From contig JAWZSP010000004.1 in the NCBI GenBank assembly GCA_034401135.1, positions 62,001 to 126,000 of the forward strand: a stretch of 64,000 bases of DNA. Direction: 5' to 3'. This document shows positions 31,986 through 46,619 of the stretch, piece after piece; position 1 is the stretch's first letter, and each line of letters opens with the position of its first letter. The notes below the pieces were generated by a model. It had not been told where the DNA came from and searched no databases. It worked only from the letters and a program-made list of their open reading frames with translations. The translations under genes and the position numbers were made by a program. The DNA comes from Volutella citrinella (Eukaryota; Ascomycota; Sordariomycetes; Hypocreales; Nectriaceae).

Positions 31986-32730
31986 AGAAAGTTAAAGAAA
32001 CGGGACGGCTGGTCAGGCACTCGGGAGCTGAGACAGACACGGAAGCGGCCGGTGCAGGTGAGGGAGCGCCAGAGGCGTTGGGAAGAATGGATTTGGGTTC
32101 ACTGGTACATGACTGTAATAAGTTAATACAATCCCTCAAACAGAGGCTAGTCAGAGCCTTTAGTTCGTTTAATATCTGTTGACTTTCCAATGCTCTGGGA
32201 GCGACGAGGGCAGATGCCCATAATTACCCATTTAGCCAAGACATGGCACGAAAGCATCCGAGACATGGGACGGAGCCTAGCCCAGCCCGTCACCTCATCC
32301 AATCTACTGCATAGAGCACTGCGTACAAACGACCTGGCATCTACAGGAACCACGGCTTGTGGCTGCTTGTGTCAACGGTGGAAGACTGCTGCTGGAACGC
32401 ATGATCAGCCCACCTCGGCAACAGATACCACGGCTCAAAACACAAGAGACGCAGACAGCAGATGGCGGGCACGGCTCACTGACACACATCCACAAGACTC
32501 CAAGAGGATCACCGGAACATTAGACATGGAAAGCGATGCTCGTTCTATCAAGTTGTCTCGCCATGAAGAAAATACCAAAGCAAAATAAAGGCATAGAGCT
32601 CCGCTCAGCCTCGTCGTGTGCGCGCCCTCGATCCGCGACGCCAGACACACACACAACAGCAGGCTCACCATCAATTAGTCCATCCCCAGGCCCACGCAAG
32701 AATCCGAATCCCAAGGGGGCGACACCCCGC
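31986..32730. other. Convergent intergenic region
   Basis: About 745 bp between 3' ends of the GPI protein (plus) and the 72-aa Cys-tail gene (minus). No other gene recognised. Confidence 0.5.
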
Positions 32731-33016
32731 TCAGCAAAAGTGCTTGTGGAAGTGGCAGGAGCCCTTGCAGCAGTCACAGCCGAGGCTGAAGCCGCCGCCG
32801 CGGAGCCTCATCTGGGGCTCGGCGTCGGGGCGAGGCTCGGCAGACTACAAGACCGTCAGCCTTGGCCTTTTGTCTTGGCACTCAGTGACATTTGGAGGGG
32901 GGGCAACTCACGGGCTGTTGGTTGACAACCATCTGGGGGCGATCGGCGCGGGAGGCGGGGCTGGAGACCATCTCCATGGGCGCGTGCTTCTGAGGAGCTT
33001 GGGCGGCGGCGGGCAT
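32731..33016 (-). CDS. Small protein with C-terminal RLRGGG and Cys-rich tail, 72 aa
   Basis: Two exons, 33016-32912 and 32844-32731, joined at phase 0 across a 67-nt intron (GTGAGT..TTGTAG). Exon 1 encodes a Pro/Ala/Gln/Met-rich disordered stretch (MPAAAQAPQKHAPMEMV). Exon 2 encodes PQMRLRGGGFSLGCDCCKGSC followed by a His/Lys/Phe-rich end with a terminal Cys. The RLRGGG plus clustered-Cys ending is a pattern I associate with small conserved fungal proteins whose Cys tail may be palmitoylated or membrane-apposed; function is unknown. No signal peptide. Each exon alone is too short to be noticed, but the splice sites, phase and Cys tail support a real gene. The upstream in-frame sequence has a CAG that could end a 5'-UTR intron. 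Confidence 0.65.
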
Positions 33017-34134
33017 GTTGGCTGGATACGCGGAGAAGATGGTGCTCTGAGGTGGGAACGTGAGATTGGGTGAATCGGCCGTCAGCACTTTGATCAACGC
33101 TGGGGTGAGGAGCGGTGAGGTGGAGAGGAAAAGGGACGTGGTTTTTGGCGTTCTGGCTGGCTGGCTGTTGGGTGCGGCTGAGGGCGGCAGTCACAGTCGC
33201 TTCAGTCGTCGGGAAATTGGGCGGGCGGGCGAGGATGGATGCACAAGCAACAAGCAGGCACGGGAACGACGATGGATTCATCAATGAATAAATCCCCCCG
33301 CCTTTCCCCTTCCACCCCCCAAGGCTGAGGCTGTGACTGACCGACCCGATAATAATAACTCAACAACCTAACCCATCCGCTGGCTCCCTCCCGCCGTCTA
33401 ACCCCCTCCTTCTACCGGCGGGTGCAACTCCAAACAAGCAACAGCATTATCAGCCACCAGGAGATAGTCCCTCCTTGGTGGTGGCTAGTTGGCTCCCTCG
33501 CCTAAAAAAAAACAACCATGGCGCGACCCTTAATGACCCTTGATAGCTGAAGGCAGCCACTCACAGCGTCTGGCGCCACGCGTGGCTCGGGCCCAACACA
33601 GTCCAGACTCGATTCAATTGGCACCGCCGCAGGCAAGTGCTTCGGGAAGCCTGGTAGGGCGCCACAGGGCACCCAAGGAGACAGGGCAGTGGCAGCGTCA
33701 GCGTCGAGTCGTGATCTGGACGGCTATTCGGCACCCATCATTCAGCCCTAGGCAGACTGCAAGCGTCTGGGGCTGAGGCTTCACCTCCATCGCTCTGCTG
33801 TAGATGCTCATGGCAAGCTGGCAGCAAGATCAACGTGACTTGTCTGACTTGACGACAACTGAGTGATGCGGTGCTGCTCAAGGCGCTTCACCAGGTCGAA
33901 CGGCTGAAAGTAGATGGTCGTCTTTTTTAATCTCGTCATTGCTCTCCCCCTCCTATGTGTCTCTCATTACACTCCATTGATACCGCCAAGATCCCTCCAG
34001 CGGCGCAAAACAAACACTAAAATGAGGCCCAGCTTCCTTTTCTACACCGTCCCGGTATGCAGTGTCTGCCCGTCTACGCATTCACACATCCGTTCCGCGT
34101 CCCGGAGCGCCCCTCTACCCTTGTAACCACCGCC
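33017..34134. other. Intergenic region downstream of copB2
   Basis: About 1.1 kb holding the promoter of the 72-aa gene on its left side and the 3' end of the coatomer gene on its right. No further gene recognised. Confidence 0.5.
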
Positions 34135-37100
34135 CTACTCGTCGTCCTCCTCCTCCTCATCGTCATCGTCTTCCTCTTCCTCCTCATCATCATCCTCGGC
34201 GTCGGCGCCGTTGGCCTTGGGCTTACCCGCGACACCGCCCTCCGTCTCCAGCTTCAGCCACTCGTCCCATTCGGGGAACAGGTCGTCGTCCTCGGTCGGC
34301 ACGCCGATGAGCTTGGCCACGCGCGACTTCTTGTTCTTCTCCAGGTTCTCCTTCCAGTCCCGAGCGACGCCAGCCGTCAGGCTAGGCTTGTACGTCTGCG
34401 AGAACAGCACGGCCTCAGCCAGGCGGTTCGTCTTGGTCAGGATCTGCGTGCAGCCTTCGACATCGCCCAACAGCCAGCGGCAGGAGAAGGCGACATTGTG
34501 CACGCCAGCCTCCTCAGCCTGCTTGGCGAGGGCTTCGAGACCTTGCCGGTCGCCCGTCGACGAGTGCAGGAGCAGCAGCGAGCCGAGGTCCTTGGCGTGA
34601 GTGAAGCACTCAGCCGCCAGCGCCACGTCCCATGCTGATAGCGCGGCGTCGCCCACCGTCTTCCACTTGTGGTCAGCGTCGGCCTCGCGAGCAAGCTCCA
34701 GCGCAATGTCCAGCTGGTTCAGGCCGAGCGCGAGGTCAAACTTGTGCTCGGGATCCGTCGCCACCTCCAGAGCGAGCTCCTTGTGGCCCTGGCCCTCCAA
34801 GAAGCGGGCAATCTTGTTCAGCTGGTCCTGGGGGACTGTCGGTAGGAGCTCGGCGGCCGTCTCCATGTCCTCACGCAGGACGAGCGTCTGGTACTCGAGC
34901 ACCGGGAGCGACAGCGAAAAGGACGTGACGTTGACATCCTTGTCAGCAAGGTAGATTCGCGAGTCTCGTAGGATGTAGCCCAGGATGTACATGGGCTTGT
35001 CGAAGTGGGACACGGTGTACGTCTGGTCGCCCACCAGGTAGTTGAGTCGGTTCGTGCTGTTGGTGTAGATGAAGCAGTCGCCAACCCACTCGCCGGTTCG
35101 CACGCTGTTGCTCATGTCAGCCATTGTCCCACGGATTGAGGTCCTATCCTTGACTCACGTTTCGCTAATATCCGTAATCACCTCAAAGGCCGCCTCAACA
35201 CCGTCGTCCTCGACCTGGCCGTTTTGCACTGCCTCAATGTAGTTCTCGCGGGAGTATCGCAGCACGTAGAAGCTGTCTTCGCAAGCAATCGTCACAAGCT
35301 CGCCGCTGTCGGACCAGTAGACCTGCGCACGCCTCGTCAGCTACATTCCACAAGGTCCACCACGATGCGTTCTCAACCTACCTGCTTGGGCTCAACCTCG
35401 ATCCTTCGCACAAGACCGCCAGTGGCCCAGTCGAAGAATGAGACACCTCCCTGACCAGTCACGCCGAGGAGCACGCCGCCAGTCAGGTGCTCCGCCTGGA
35501 AGCCGACGTCGAGGCCACCAGTCTTCTCCACAAAGTTCTTGTAGAGCTTGACGCTCATAGGGGACTCGCGGATGGCAAAGTCATTGCTGTTCTCCTTGGA
35601 CGCCCAAACGAAGTCGAGGGCAGAGCCAAACGCCTTATTTCGCCATGCCAGCGCGGTGTAGATGATGTACTCGCCATCACCGCACACGGCAACGAATCGA
35701 CCGTTCGGGGAGTGGATGAGGGTCTGGGGATAGACTTCGCAGGTGCCGAGATCCTTGGTGGGTAGTGAGATGGGCTCGTTGTCCTTGACAGAGGCATCTG
35801 CAATCAGTCAGCATGCCATGGCTCACAGGTGAGGGTAGACAGAGGAAAGAAGGGAGATTGGGGGCCAACATACCACCGCCCTTGATGATGGAGGAGACAA
35901 CCTCGTTGTGGCGGGCCCAGATCAGCTTGCCAGAAGCATCCATGGACACCGCGGGCTCCTCGCGACCCAGCTTGACGACGACAGCACCATCGTCGAAACC
36001 GACGGCAATCCCCTGCTTGCCCTTCTGGGAGGAGACACACCAGGCGCGCTCCAGGCTGTAGTTGAGAGACTGCTCAAATCGATAGGTGTTGGCGTGCCAG
36101 ATGCGTATCGTGCCATCCTCGGAACCGGAGATGATGACGGGTAGCTCAGGGTGGTAGCAGGCAAATGAGACGTTGTTAGTGTGGCCCTCGAGGGTGGCGA
36201 TGAGCGACTTGGTGGTGTAGTCCCAGATCTTGACGGTTCGGTCATCCGAAGTGGTCAGCAGATAAGGCTTGTCGGAGTGGGGATAGTAGTCGACGTGGTT
36301 GACACCCTTGGTCTCGTGGGCCTCGAGGGTGAAGTTGGGGGTGGACGAGCCCAGGCTCCAGATCTTGACGGTACGGTCAAGACAGGCCGAGGCGAAGGTG
36401 TTGGTATCCTTGGGGTTGATGGCCAGGCCCATGACATAGTGGCCGTGACCCTCGAAGACCTGAACGCACTTCCATGACTTGTCCCAGTCCCAGAGCTTAA
36501 TGGTCATGTCATCGGAGGCAGTGAGGACGAAGGGCTGCGTGGGGTGGACAGCAATGGCTCGGATGTAGTCGGGGTGGGCTTCGAACGAGGTGATCTTCTC
36601 GGAGGTGTTGTAGTTGTAGACACGCAGCTGGAAGTCGTCGGAGCCGCAGACAATCCAGTTCTTGCGGGCGATGAAGCGACCGGCGCGGACGGGGACATCG
36701 GTCAGCTCAAAGGTCTTGACGATCTGTTGGGTTTCGTAGGACCAGATGTAGACATGGCCTATGGCGGATAGTTAGTTCGATTCCGGTCGATCAGGCCTGG
36801 GAGCAGCGTGTGGCGAGCGACAGCATCGAGCCTGCGCAGGGGAGGGCGGGAGAGGAGGCATTACCGCTGTAGAGGGTGGTGAGGATCCATGGTTCGTGAG
36901 GGTGAAAGTCGATGCCCTTGACTCGCTCGCTGCGAGCATAGAGCTGGCGCTGTAGGTGGCGATTCGCGTCAGTCTGAGGACATCACGACGGCAAAGGGGA
37001 GAGAGGGGGGAGGGAAACGACTGGGAGTCGGTGAAGCTGCGCCAGGAGCACTGGAACGAGGCGGGGGAGGCGGTTCCAATGCTCGCAGCGCAGCTTGCCG

Positions 37101-37144
37101 CAGTACAGGAGCGGGCGCGTACTGACCTTGACGTCGAGCTTCAT
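34135..37144 (-). CDS. SEC27: Coatomer subunit beta' (COPI, Sec27 ortholog)
   Basis: Six exons on the minus strand: 37144-37127, 36949-36865, 36758-35874, 35797-35382, 35322-35159 and 35110-34135; 847 aa, all phases consistent. The first exon has only six codons (MKLDVK), followed by [21 protein letters not shown], the near-invariant beta'-COP N-terminus. WD40 repeats fill about residues 10-300 (for example [33 protein letters not shown]). They are followed by the second propeller, and from about residue 525 the alpha-solenoid ([41 protein letters not shown]). The tail is a run of Asp/Glu. It forms part of the COPI coat that binds dilysine cargo for Golgi-to-ER transport, and is essential in yeast. 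Length is close to yeast Sec27. Confidence 0.96.
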
Positions 37145-40038
37145 CTTGGCGGTTGCGTGTCGCAGAGTCGCTGGAGGTGAAGATGATGCAAGCTGGCCCC
37201 GGCCTAGGGCGGTGATATCCAAGTTGGTGGTGGGAGTGGGCGGACGGTACTTGTCGAGGTAGCACTAGGCGTGGTGGGGTCGTCGCCGGCGAAGTCACCT
37301 ACAAAGCTGCCGCCATGCGCAATGAGCGTGCAACATGCGGGATTGGCGTCGATATGGCGGGCAATGAAGCAGCAGAGGACGCTCGGGTGATTTTATCTGG
37401 TCGACGAGGATCAATCGTGCGCAAAGGGCAGGTCTGGCGGCAAGTTCACGGGCTCGAGGTACATGCAACTTGAATTTCAAGCTGTTGCCAGAGGTACCTG
37501 CTTGGGTCTCGAAAATGTGTCCCTGCTGTGGTGCCCGCTGTTGCCAGGCTGGCCACCCGCACCTAGGCCAACCAGGGGCCTCGAGCCTGGGATATGAGGC
37601 ATCAACTTTATCCCCTTTCCCACGTCAGCTCCACCAGACACCAAGACGACGGCAAAGTGTAGGGTACCAAGGTGTCAGTAACTGTTCCAGACAGCTGCAC
37701 AAATCATGGTGATATTATCTCCATGAGCTTGGTGATTAAAATGCCAATTATTTACAAATTCACGCTGGCGTAGCTTGGATTTATCAATTTTGGGGGGCTT
37801 CTGGAAATGCGCCTGAATCAATGCATCCTGTAGAAATACCAACCTGCATCTTGCTCTCTTGTCAACAACGTTCAACTTGACTGCGACGGCCTCCCGGAGC
37901 AACAAAGCGCAATTGAAGTGTATCTGTCGCACCTATTGAGTTCAATCTTCACATGCGCGCCGCAAACTGGCCTTAGAGCATTTCGTCATTATACCAAGAT
38001 TGGGAAACCCATGTGCAACCGTTCCATATTCCATCTCATTTACTTGTAACACAGTAGCCCCAGGCACTTTGCCAATCCTCGAGGCTTGGAAACAGTTAGT
38101 GCAGCGCAATGAGTGCTGGCCAGGCCACTGGCACAGACGTTTGACGCCCCGGCCTATGGGAACCTTCGAATAGCGCTCACTGTGGTGTCACCTTCCAGCC
38201 GCTGGCCATTGCTGTCGTGTTTCCATCCAGAAACCAGCGCCATCCTCAGAGTCAGCCTCGGGTTGCCATAAGCGCTTCGTCCAAAGGAGTGGAGATGTCC
38301 CGTCCTTGGAAGGAGAAGCCACGGCAGGCCACGAACAGATGGGGCATCAGCATCAACATCGTGGACGCCCCATCTGATTGCGCAAGCTGGGTGCATCTAT
38401 TAATTAATGCCCCATATGCAGGTTCCCCTATCAAGCAAGCTTGGTAATGGACGACTCAGCTGGGTTTCTACTAATAGAAACAGCACACATTGGTAATTAA
38501 TTCATTGACTCGTTTTGTTGGCACGCTTCCATCTTTTGGATACGTGGTGCCGTTGCTAGATGTGGCTGTGCCAACCAATCCAGGAGTCGCCCTGGCATCT
38601 GCGAGCAGCGTCAGGTCTGAGCACAGATTGCTGTGTGCTACTTTCAGGTCCCCCCTGAACTTGTGGGTGGGTATTGCCCCGTGCCAACACCAACCTAGCG
38701 CCCGCCTCCCCCTGTGGTTCCCGTGCTACTCTCCAGTGCCTCCAGTGCCTCCAGTGCCTCCAGTGCCTCCAGTGCCTCCAAAGGCACCATGGTGGAGAAG
38801 GAGTTGGCAAGCCAGAGCTGGCAATGCCGAGTCCAATGGATCCTTGTCGTCCTAGGACTGCCTGCTAATTATGGAAGGCTTCTTCAAGCGTACGAGAATA
38901 GGACTTGAGAGGAGACAGGCGATCAGGCATAGGCACGGGGCTGGAAAGTAAATACGAGCTGTAAACAATGCGCGGAAATAGAGTTAAGATTATAAGCCCG
39001 TGGGCTCCGTCGCTGGGTGGCAGGCATTGGATCGCCTGGGAGGCTTGCGGCAGCGGCAGGTCGGCGATTGGCAGCGGTCACTTGGGCTGGATGTGTGGTT
39101 GGCTGGCCCCCAACGTGGCTGCCAATTTACCAAGATAGTCATTAATAGCACTGCAAGTATTACCGAAGAATGCAGTAGGTTTGCCAAGGAATAATCAATG
39201 ATTGAGAGCCCCGTTCGCAATGGCGCACCGCACCATCCAGGCCCATACAGCGACAACTCCCCTGCCTTAGCACATGGTAGTGCTGCGTGATACTGCGAGC
39301 TGCCCAGACTATCGGTCTCTGGGGCGAGCTGACAGAGGGTGCATGTTCCATGTTCCATGTTCCAGACCATCGGCACAGTGCCGGGCCCACCTGCAGCCGG
39401 GGCGTGCACTGTTCTCCTCGATGCAGCTCGACAGAGCGGCTGTGGGGACCCAACCCCAGACACAGTGCAGGACAGTGCTAACCTCCCCCCCAGCCAAGCC
39501 ACGCCCGTCCACCGTCCCCCAAAACAGGACACGCTCCACTGCCACCACCCAACCAAGCCAACCTGATGCCCTGGATTTCATCATCCCTTACTCTCTCCTG
39601 CTGTGCTTTCGCTCTCGCTCACCTCCCTCAACTGCCAATATTTGCCCGTCCGCTTCCTCGACTCTACGTCCACCACCCTTGAACACAGAGCCCCGAGGCC
39701 TCCCCCCCATCGACGATCCTCGAATCCCCAAGCGCCCGTTTGCTGCGACACGGATTCCATCTGCGGACACTCACGCGCGGCCTGACGCTCTGCGGGGTTA
39801 CAAATCAACAGACCCCCCCGTCTCTGTTATCGCGCCCCGACCAGCACCTTCGGCCTCTGCTTTTTCAGAACCTCGTCAGCGACCTCCGGCGCACCTTGCA
39901 TTTTGCCGACCTCTCCTGCACCCTCTTTAGGAACCTCGTCGTCGGCCCCGTCGTCGACTTGGCTCTTCCTAACAAGCCCCTTCCACCAGCACCCCCGCAA
40001 ATACCTCGTCGTCGACACGGTCGGCTACAACATCCACC
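37145..40038. other. Long spacer between divergent coatomer and SCH9 genes
   Basis: About 2.9 kb between two divergently transcribed housekeeping genes, so it contains both promoters. The last 500 bp before 40039 are pyrimidine-rich, consistent with a long SCH9 leader. It contains a 9-bp tandem repeat (38733-38777) and three consecutive CATGTTC units near 39342. No gene recognised. Confidence 0.5.
38733..38777 (+). repeat. Five perfect tandem copies of CCAGTGCCT
   Basis: A 9-bp unit repeated five times without a mismatch in intergenic DNA. As a multiple of three it reads as an open frame (CLQ/PPV-like) in all phases, which explains short spurious ORFs here. Minisatellite; likely length-polymorphic. 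Confidence 0.9.
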
Positions 40039-42218
40039 ATGTCGTGGAAGCTCACAAAGAGTCAGTCCAGTCCCCGTGGCCCCCCTTGCCTTGGCGTCTT
40101 TGGTCCGAGGCCTGGCCGAGGCCTTCCCCTCTGCAGCCCACCCCGTGATGCTAATTAGGACTCTGAAGAGTTAAAGGAAACCCATCTCGGGCCGTTGAGC
40201 CCCTTTTCTCGATCACCCTCAACCTCTACCATAACCCCCGATGAGAAGGCTGCCCAATCTAGCTCGGGCGCCATCACTCCCACTACGGAGAATGCCATCG
40301 GTCAGTCATGCCTCACCCCCTCCCTCAGCCCATAACGCCCAGGATCCCGCCAGGACTGACTCCGCGAAACAGCCGCCTCGGAAGCCATGACGCAAGTGCC
40401 CGTCGTCAAGCCTCCCAAGCCCGGTATCTTGGTCGTTACCCTCCACGAAGGCCAGGGTTTCTCCCTCCCGGATCAGCACCGCAACACCTTCGCCTCGACA
40501 CACCAGGGCTCACTCTCCTCGGGCAATGCCCTCAACATGGCCGGATCGGTACGACCTGGCTCATCCCAGCGTGGCAATCCCGGATCCTTTGTCAACGGAG
40601 CCAATCGACCACACTCGTCTGCCGGCGGATTCAACGGAATCCCTACCAACCACGGCCGCATCTCTGGAAAGTACATGCCCTACGCCCTAATCGATTTCGA
40701 CAAGGTCCAGGTCTTTGTCAACTCCGTCGACGGCCACCCCGAGAACCCTCTGTGGGCTGGCGGCAACACCCAGTACAAGTTCGATGTGTCCCGTGTCACC
40801 GAGCTGGTCATTCACCTCTACATGCGCAACCCTGCCGCCCCCCCAGGTGCCGGACGAAGCCAAGACATTTTCCTAGGCGTGGCCCGCATCAACCCGCGCT
40901 TTGAGGAGCGATCCCCTTTCGTGGAAGACCCCAAGGCCAGCAAGAAGGACCGGGAGAAGGCAGCTGCCGAGCACGCGGCCCGCCAAAAGGCCGAGGGACA
41001 GAGCGGTGCGCAGTGGGTGGACGTGCAATACGGCACTGGCAAGATCAAGATTGGCGTCGAGTACGTGGAGACGAGGGCCGGCAAGCTCACGATTGACGAT
41101 TTTGAGCTGCTCAAGGTTGTGGGCAAGGGTAGCTTCGGCAAGGTGATGCAGGTGCGGAAGAAGGACACCAGCCGAATCTACGCCCTCAAGACGATCCGCA
41201 AAGCACACATCATCTCGCGCTCAGAGGTGGCCCACACGCTGGCGGAGCGATCTGTGCTGGCGCAGATCAACAACCCCTTCATCGTTCCCCTCAAGTTCAG
41301 CTTCCAATCGCCCGAAAAGCTGTACTTTGTCCTCGCCTTCGTCAACGGCGGCGAGCTGTTCCACCATCTGCAAAAGGAGCACCGCTTCGACGTCAACCGA
41401 TCTCGATTCTACACTGCCGAGCTGCTGTGCGCGCTCGAGTGCCTGCACGGCTTCAACGTTATCTACCGTGATCTGAAGCCCGAGAACATCCTGCTCGACT
41501 ACCAGGGCCACATTGCGCTGTGCGACTTCGGCTTGTGCAAGCTCGATATGAAGGACGAGGACAGAACTAACACCTTCTGTGGCACGCCCGAATATCTGGC
41601 ACCCGAGCTGCTGATGGGCCGGGGCTACAACAAGACGGTGGACTGGTGGACGCTGGGCGTTCTGCTGTACGAAATGCTTACGGGTCTACCACCGTTCTAC
41701 GACGAGAACACCAACGAGATGTATCGCAAGATCTTGTCGGAGCCGCTGCACTTCCCGGACATTGTGCCATCGGCCGCCAAGGACCTGCTCACCAAGCTGC
41801 TCAACCGCGACCCGGATGAGCGACTGGGAGCCCAAGGATCTGCCGAGATCAAGGCGCACCCCTTCTTCCACGCCATAGATTGGCGGAAGCTGCTGCAGCG
41901 CAAGTACGAGCCCGCGTTCAAGCCTAATGTGGTACGTAACCTTTCCCCCTTTGCCCCGGCCCGGATGATATGCGAATATGTGCACGACGTTTGCTGACTT
42001 GGATGAAACAGGTGGACGCGCTTGATACTGCCAACTTTGATATCGACTTCACCTCGGAGGCGCCCCAGGATTCCTTTGTTGATGGTCCAATGCTGTCACA
42101 GACGATGCAGAACCAGTTCCAGGGATTCAGCTACAACCGACCGATTGCGGGACTGGGAGATGCGGGAGGTAGTGTCAAGGACCCCTCCTTCGTGGGAAGC
42201 ATGCAGGACAACAGGTAA
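40039..42218 (+). CDS. SCH9: AGC serine/threonine kinase, Sch9 type
   Basis: Four exons: 40039-40060, 40169-40300, 40373-41931 and 42012-42218; 639 aa. The 22-nt first exon plus exon 2 gives MSWKLTKKLKETHLGPLSPF, the typical Sch9 N-terminus, with the exon-2 acceptor at GAAG|AG. Residues about 65-280 form the C2-like region (PGILVVTLHEGQGFSLP, then VELVIHLYMRNP-type strands). The kinase domain begins about 295: GKGSFGKV (302-309), Lys324 in YALKTIRK, YRDLKPENILLD, DFGLCK, and activation loop TFCGTPEYLAPE. The C-terminal extension has a turn-motif region (FTSEAPQDSF) and hydrophobic motif FQGFSY. Nutrient/TOR-linked growth, stress and longevity control in fungi; TORC1 would phosphorylate the C-terminal motifs. 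Confidence 0.95.
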
Positions 42219-43175
42219 ACAGAATTGAGTTGGGCGGGCGGATGAGGGATTGTGTGTATGATGGGATGGTAGCGGGCGGCGGTGGTGGGTGGGGAATGGA
42301 CCTGTACCACCAAAGCAACTGATCGTGGATGGAAACCTACCGATGTAGTCTGGACAAGCACGGCCGCAGTGGATAGCGGGCGGAGTGAATTGAGGCGAAG
42401 CAAAGTGAAGGGGAGGAGTCGAGTCAGATAGATGGCGAGCGGGCTCGGATCTTGAAGCCGGTATGATGCCACGACGAGCGATTTGCGGTCGATTGGGCCA
42501 AGAGATTAGTTCACAGACGAAGAGGCCTCCCCATAAAAGACGAACAGCCAGACAGGACATACACAGACACAACGGACACACGAAACGAAACGAACACAAT
42601 TGCGACTGTTGCATGGGGTAGATGGGAGACAGACAGATCAGACCAGACCCGGAGGAGAGAGGTGACATGCATGGCGGGAGCGATAGAGGAGAGACAAAAG
42701 ACAGATGAGTGAGAGATGGTCTTTTGGGTGAAGTAACCCATTCAAAGCGGGCAAACGCACGATACACCAAGCATGTGAGGGACAGAATTCTGGGGGAAAG
42801 GCAAAGAGAATGTTTGAAATTGTTTCCTGATGTTGACATGATGTAACTGGAATATGCAATCTTGTTGTGCTGGTATCGTGTCGTGTGTGTGCATGTCCAT
42901 GGTGTCTTATGTCCGTGTCAATGGATTCCGCGTTTCGGGATTCTCGGCGACGGCGCCATGACGGGGCGTCTCGGCGGTGGGAGTGGGTCGCCTGGCCTTC
43001 GCTGCCACACCATCGTCCTCCACCACCACAACGGGTCGCCGTCCGCTCCGATGACGACGGAAAAACCGGAAAAAGCGCTTCCATAGGCGAGCCTTGGGGC
43101 TTGGGGCTTGGAATTGCGACACTAACTTGTGTTTTTATCTCTGAAGGGGGCAGTTGAGTTGGATGATTCCATTCC

Positions 43176-43203
43176 GCAGCAGCAGCAGCAGTAGCAGCAG
43201 CAG
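43176..43203 (+). repeat. CAG/GCA microsatellite, one interruption
   Basis: About nine trinucleotide units with a single TAG-type interruption, in intergenic DNA. Confidence 0.85.
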
Positions 43204-43620
43204 CTAACCACGGAGCAGCCTGCGATGGGGCGGCGGGCGTCATTGGAGGGGCCCTGCTGACAACCAGGACACTAAGCGTTTTGTGTAATCAAGCAACTGG
43301 GTCATGTCACCGTCTGGGAGTCTGGGACAAGCCGCTCAGGCGGTGATACATCAATGCGGCAGGGCGAGCGTGAGGAGGGGGGGGATGGTTAAGGACCATC
43401 TAAGCAGAGCCCCAACAATTTGTCACGCTGATTCAGTGGGATGCGCACTATTAGGGTGTTGCTCCCCAGCGAACGGCAGCGTGCATGGCAGCGGGCGGGG
43501 GGTTGCCATGGCGGGGGGAAGGGACGGGCCATCGAGAGACGGATGGATGAGCGACGGGAGGGATGACCGAGTAAAAGTGAGTCTTGTAATTCCTTAGCAT
43601 GACGGCACGGAAGCCAAGGC

Positions 43621-43642
43621 CAGCAGCAGCAGCAGCAGCAGC
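43621..43642 (+). repeat. (CAG)7 microsatellite
   Basis: Seven perfect CAG units in intergenic DNA. Confidence 0.9.
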
Positions 43643-44223
43643 TTAAGACACATGGGCCGCCTACGTTGTGGTTCAATTTTCTTCCCCCCTCCCTCTTCCC
43701 TCTTCCCTTGACCTCCATCCCTCCGCCTGTGCTTTGGCCTCTTCCCTCACCACCTCGCTACCTACCCAAGTCGATCGACCAATCGTCCTCTCGCAGTACC
43801 TACGCTGGTAGGGCAGGCAATCGAACCGAATCGACACGCGCCCCCAATCTCAGGTACGTTCCGTGACACTTCCCGCCGCAGAGCACGGCATTTCCGATTC
43901 CCAAGCAGATGGGTGGGGGTGACATTGTCTGTGGTGGTTGTCGTTCTGCTTCGGAGCACCCCGCTCCGTCCGTCATCGCTCCAGCTGCCTTTTCATGCCC
44001 CGCCCCCTCCATCCACAGCCCACTACGCAGCCAAGCTAGAGCTACGGAGCTCCAGAGCTAGCAGAAGGTTCGCCGTCTCCCTGCCACAGCAACAGCAAGC
44101 GCCCGCGGGATGGACGGGGTATCTTCATGGCTGGTCCTTTTCCGTTGGCGGCGCGCTCAAATGAGCGATAATGGCCATTATCAATAGGAACAGTACCTCC
44201 GGAACGGAGGGGACGATGCCTCC

Positions 44224-44258
44224 TGCAAGTGCAAGCGCAAGTGCAGGTGCAAATGCAG
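44224..44258 (+). repeat. Imperfect hexanucleotide array (TGCAAG-like)
   Basis: Roughly six copies of a TGCAAG/TGCAGG/TGCAAA unit in the region upstream of pgi. Confidence 0.8.
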
Positions 44259-44775
44259 GCGGGCTGGTACCTGCCATTGGTCATATCATGGAGCGCGCAT
44301 GGTTGCAGCAACAGCAACCCGAAAGTTTGCCAGGTTAGCAGGCACCTCCTAGACTGCTGAAACGGGTCTTCGAGACGCGGGGTGCTCCTTCCTGCGAGTG
44401 CGTGCTCTGCTGTCATGGCGCGTGCAGCTCCTGCCCATATCATTTGCTTGATTGTCCCATTGCCTGACCTCACTTCACCTCGCTTCACCTCGCTTGCCTC
44501 CCCGTCTCTCCATCCGGCCCCCCTTCCAACCGCCCCCCTCTGCTCATCCTCACCCCATCTGGCCTCATCATTCTCTTCTCCTTGCTGCCCCCGCCCCCTG
44601 TTCCTCCTCCGCAGCCACCCACCCAGAGTTTCAGCAGACGTGCAGCTGTGCTGACTGACGACTGCTGCTTGTTAGTGCCACTACGCACTGCTACATTAGT
44701 AGAGCTCTACCCCTCACCTCGCGCCTCTCGCCCTCACCACCTTGACCTTCACCCCTCACCAAAAATAATAGCAAA

Positions 44776-46619
<1,844 letters not shown>

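Larger units (their letters stand above)
42219..44775. other. Intergenic region between SCH9 and pgi
   Basis: About 2.6 kb without a supported gene. Contains CAG/GCA microsatellites and an imperfect hexanucleotide array, and ends in a strongly pyrimidine-rich leader (about 44440-44770) in front of pgi, typical of highly expressed fungal genes. Confidence 0.5.

Noticed and set aside
42638..43243. 201-codon minus-strand frame downstream of SCH9
   Set aside because: Includes polyalanine from a CAG microsatellite and otherwise random residues; it lies in intergenic DNA.
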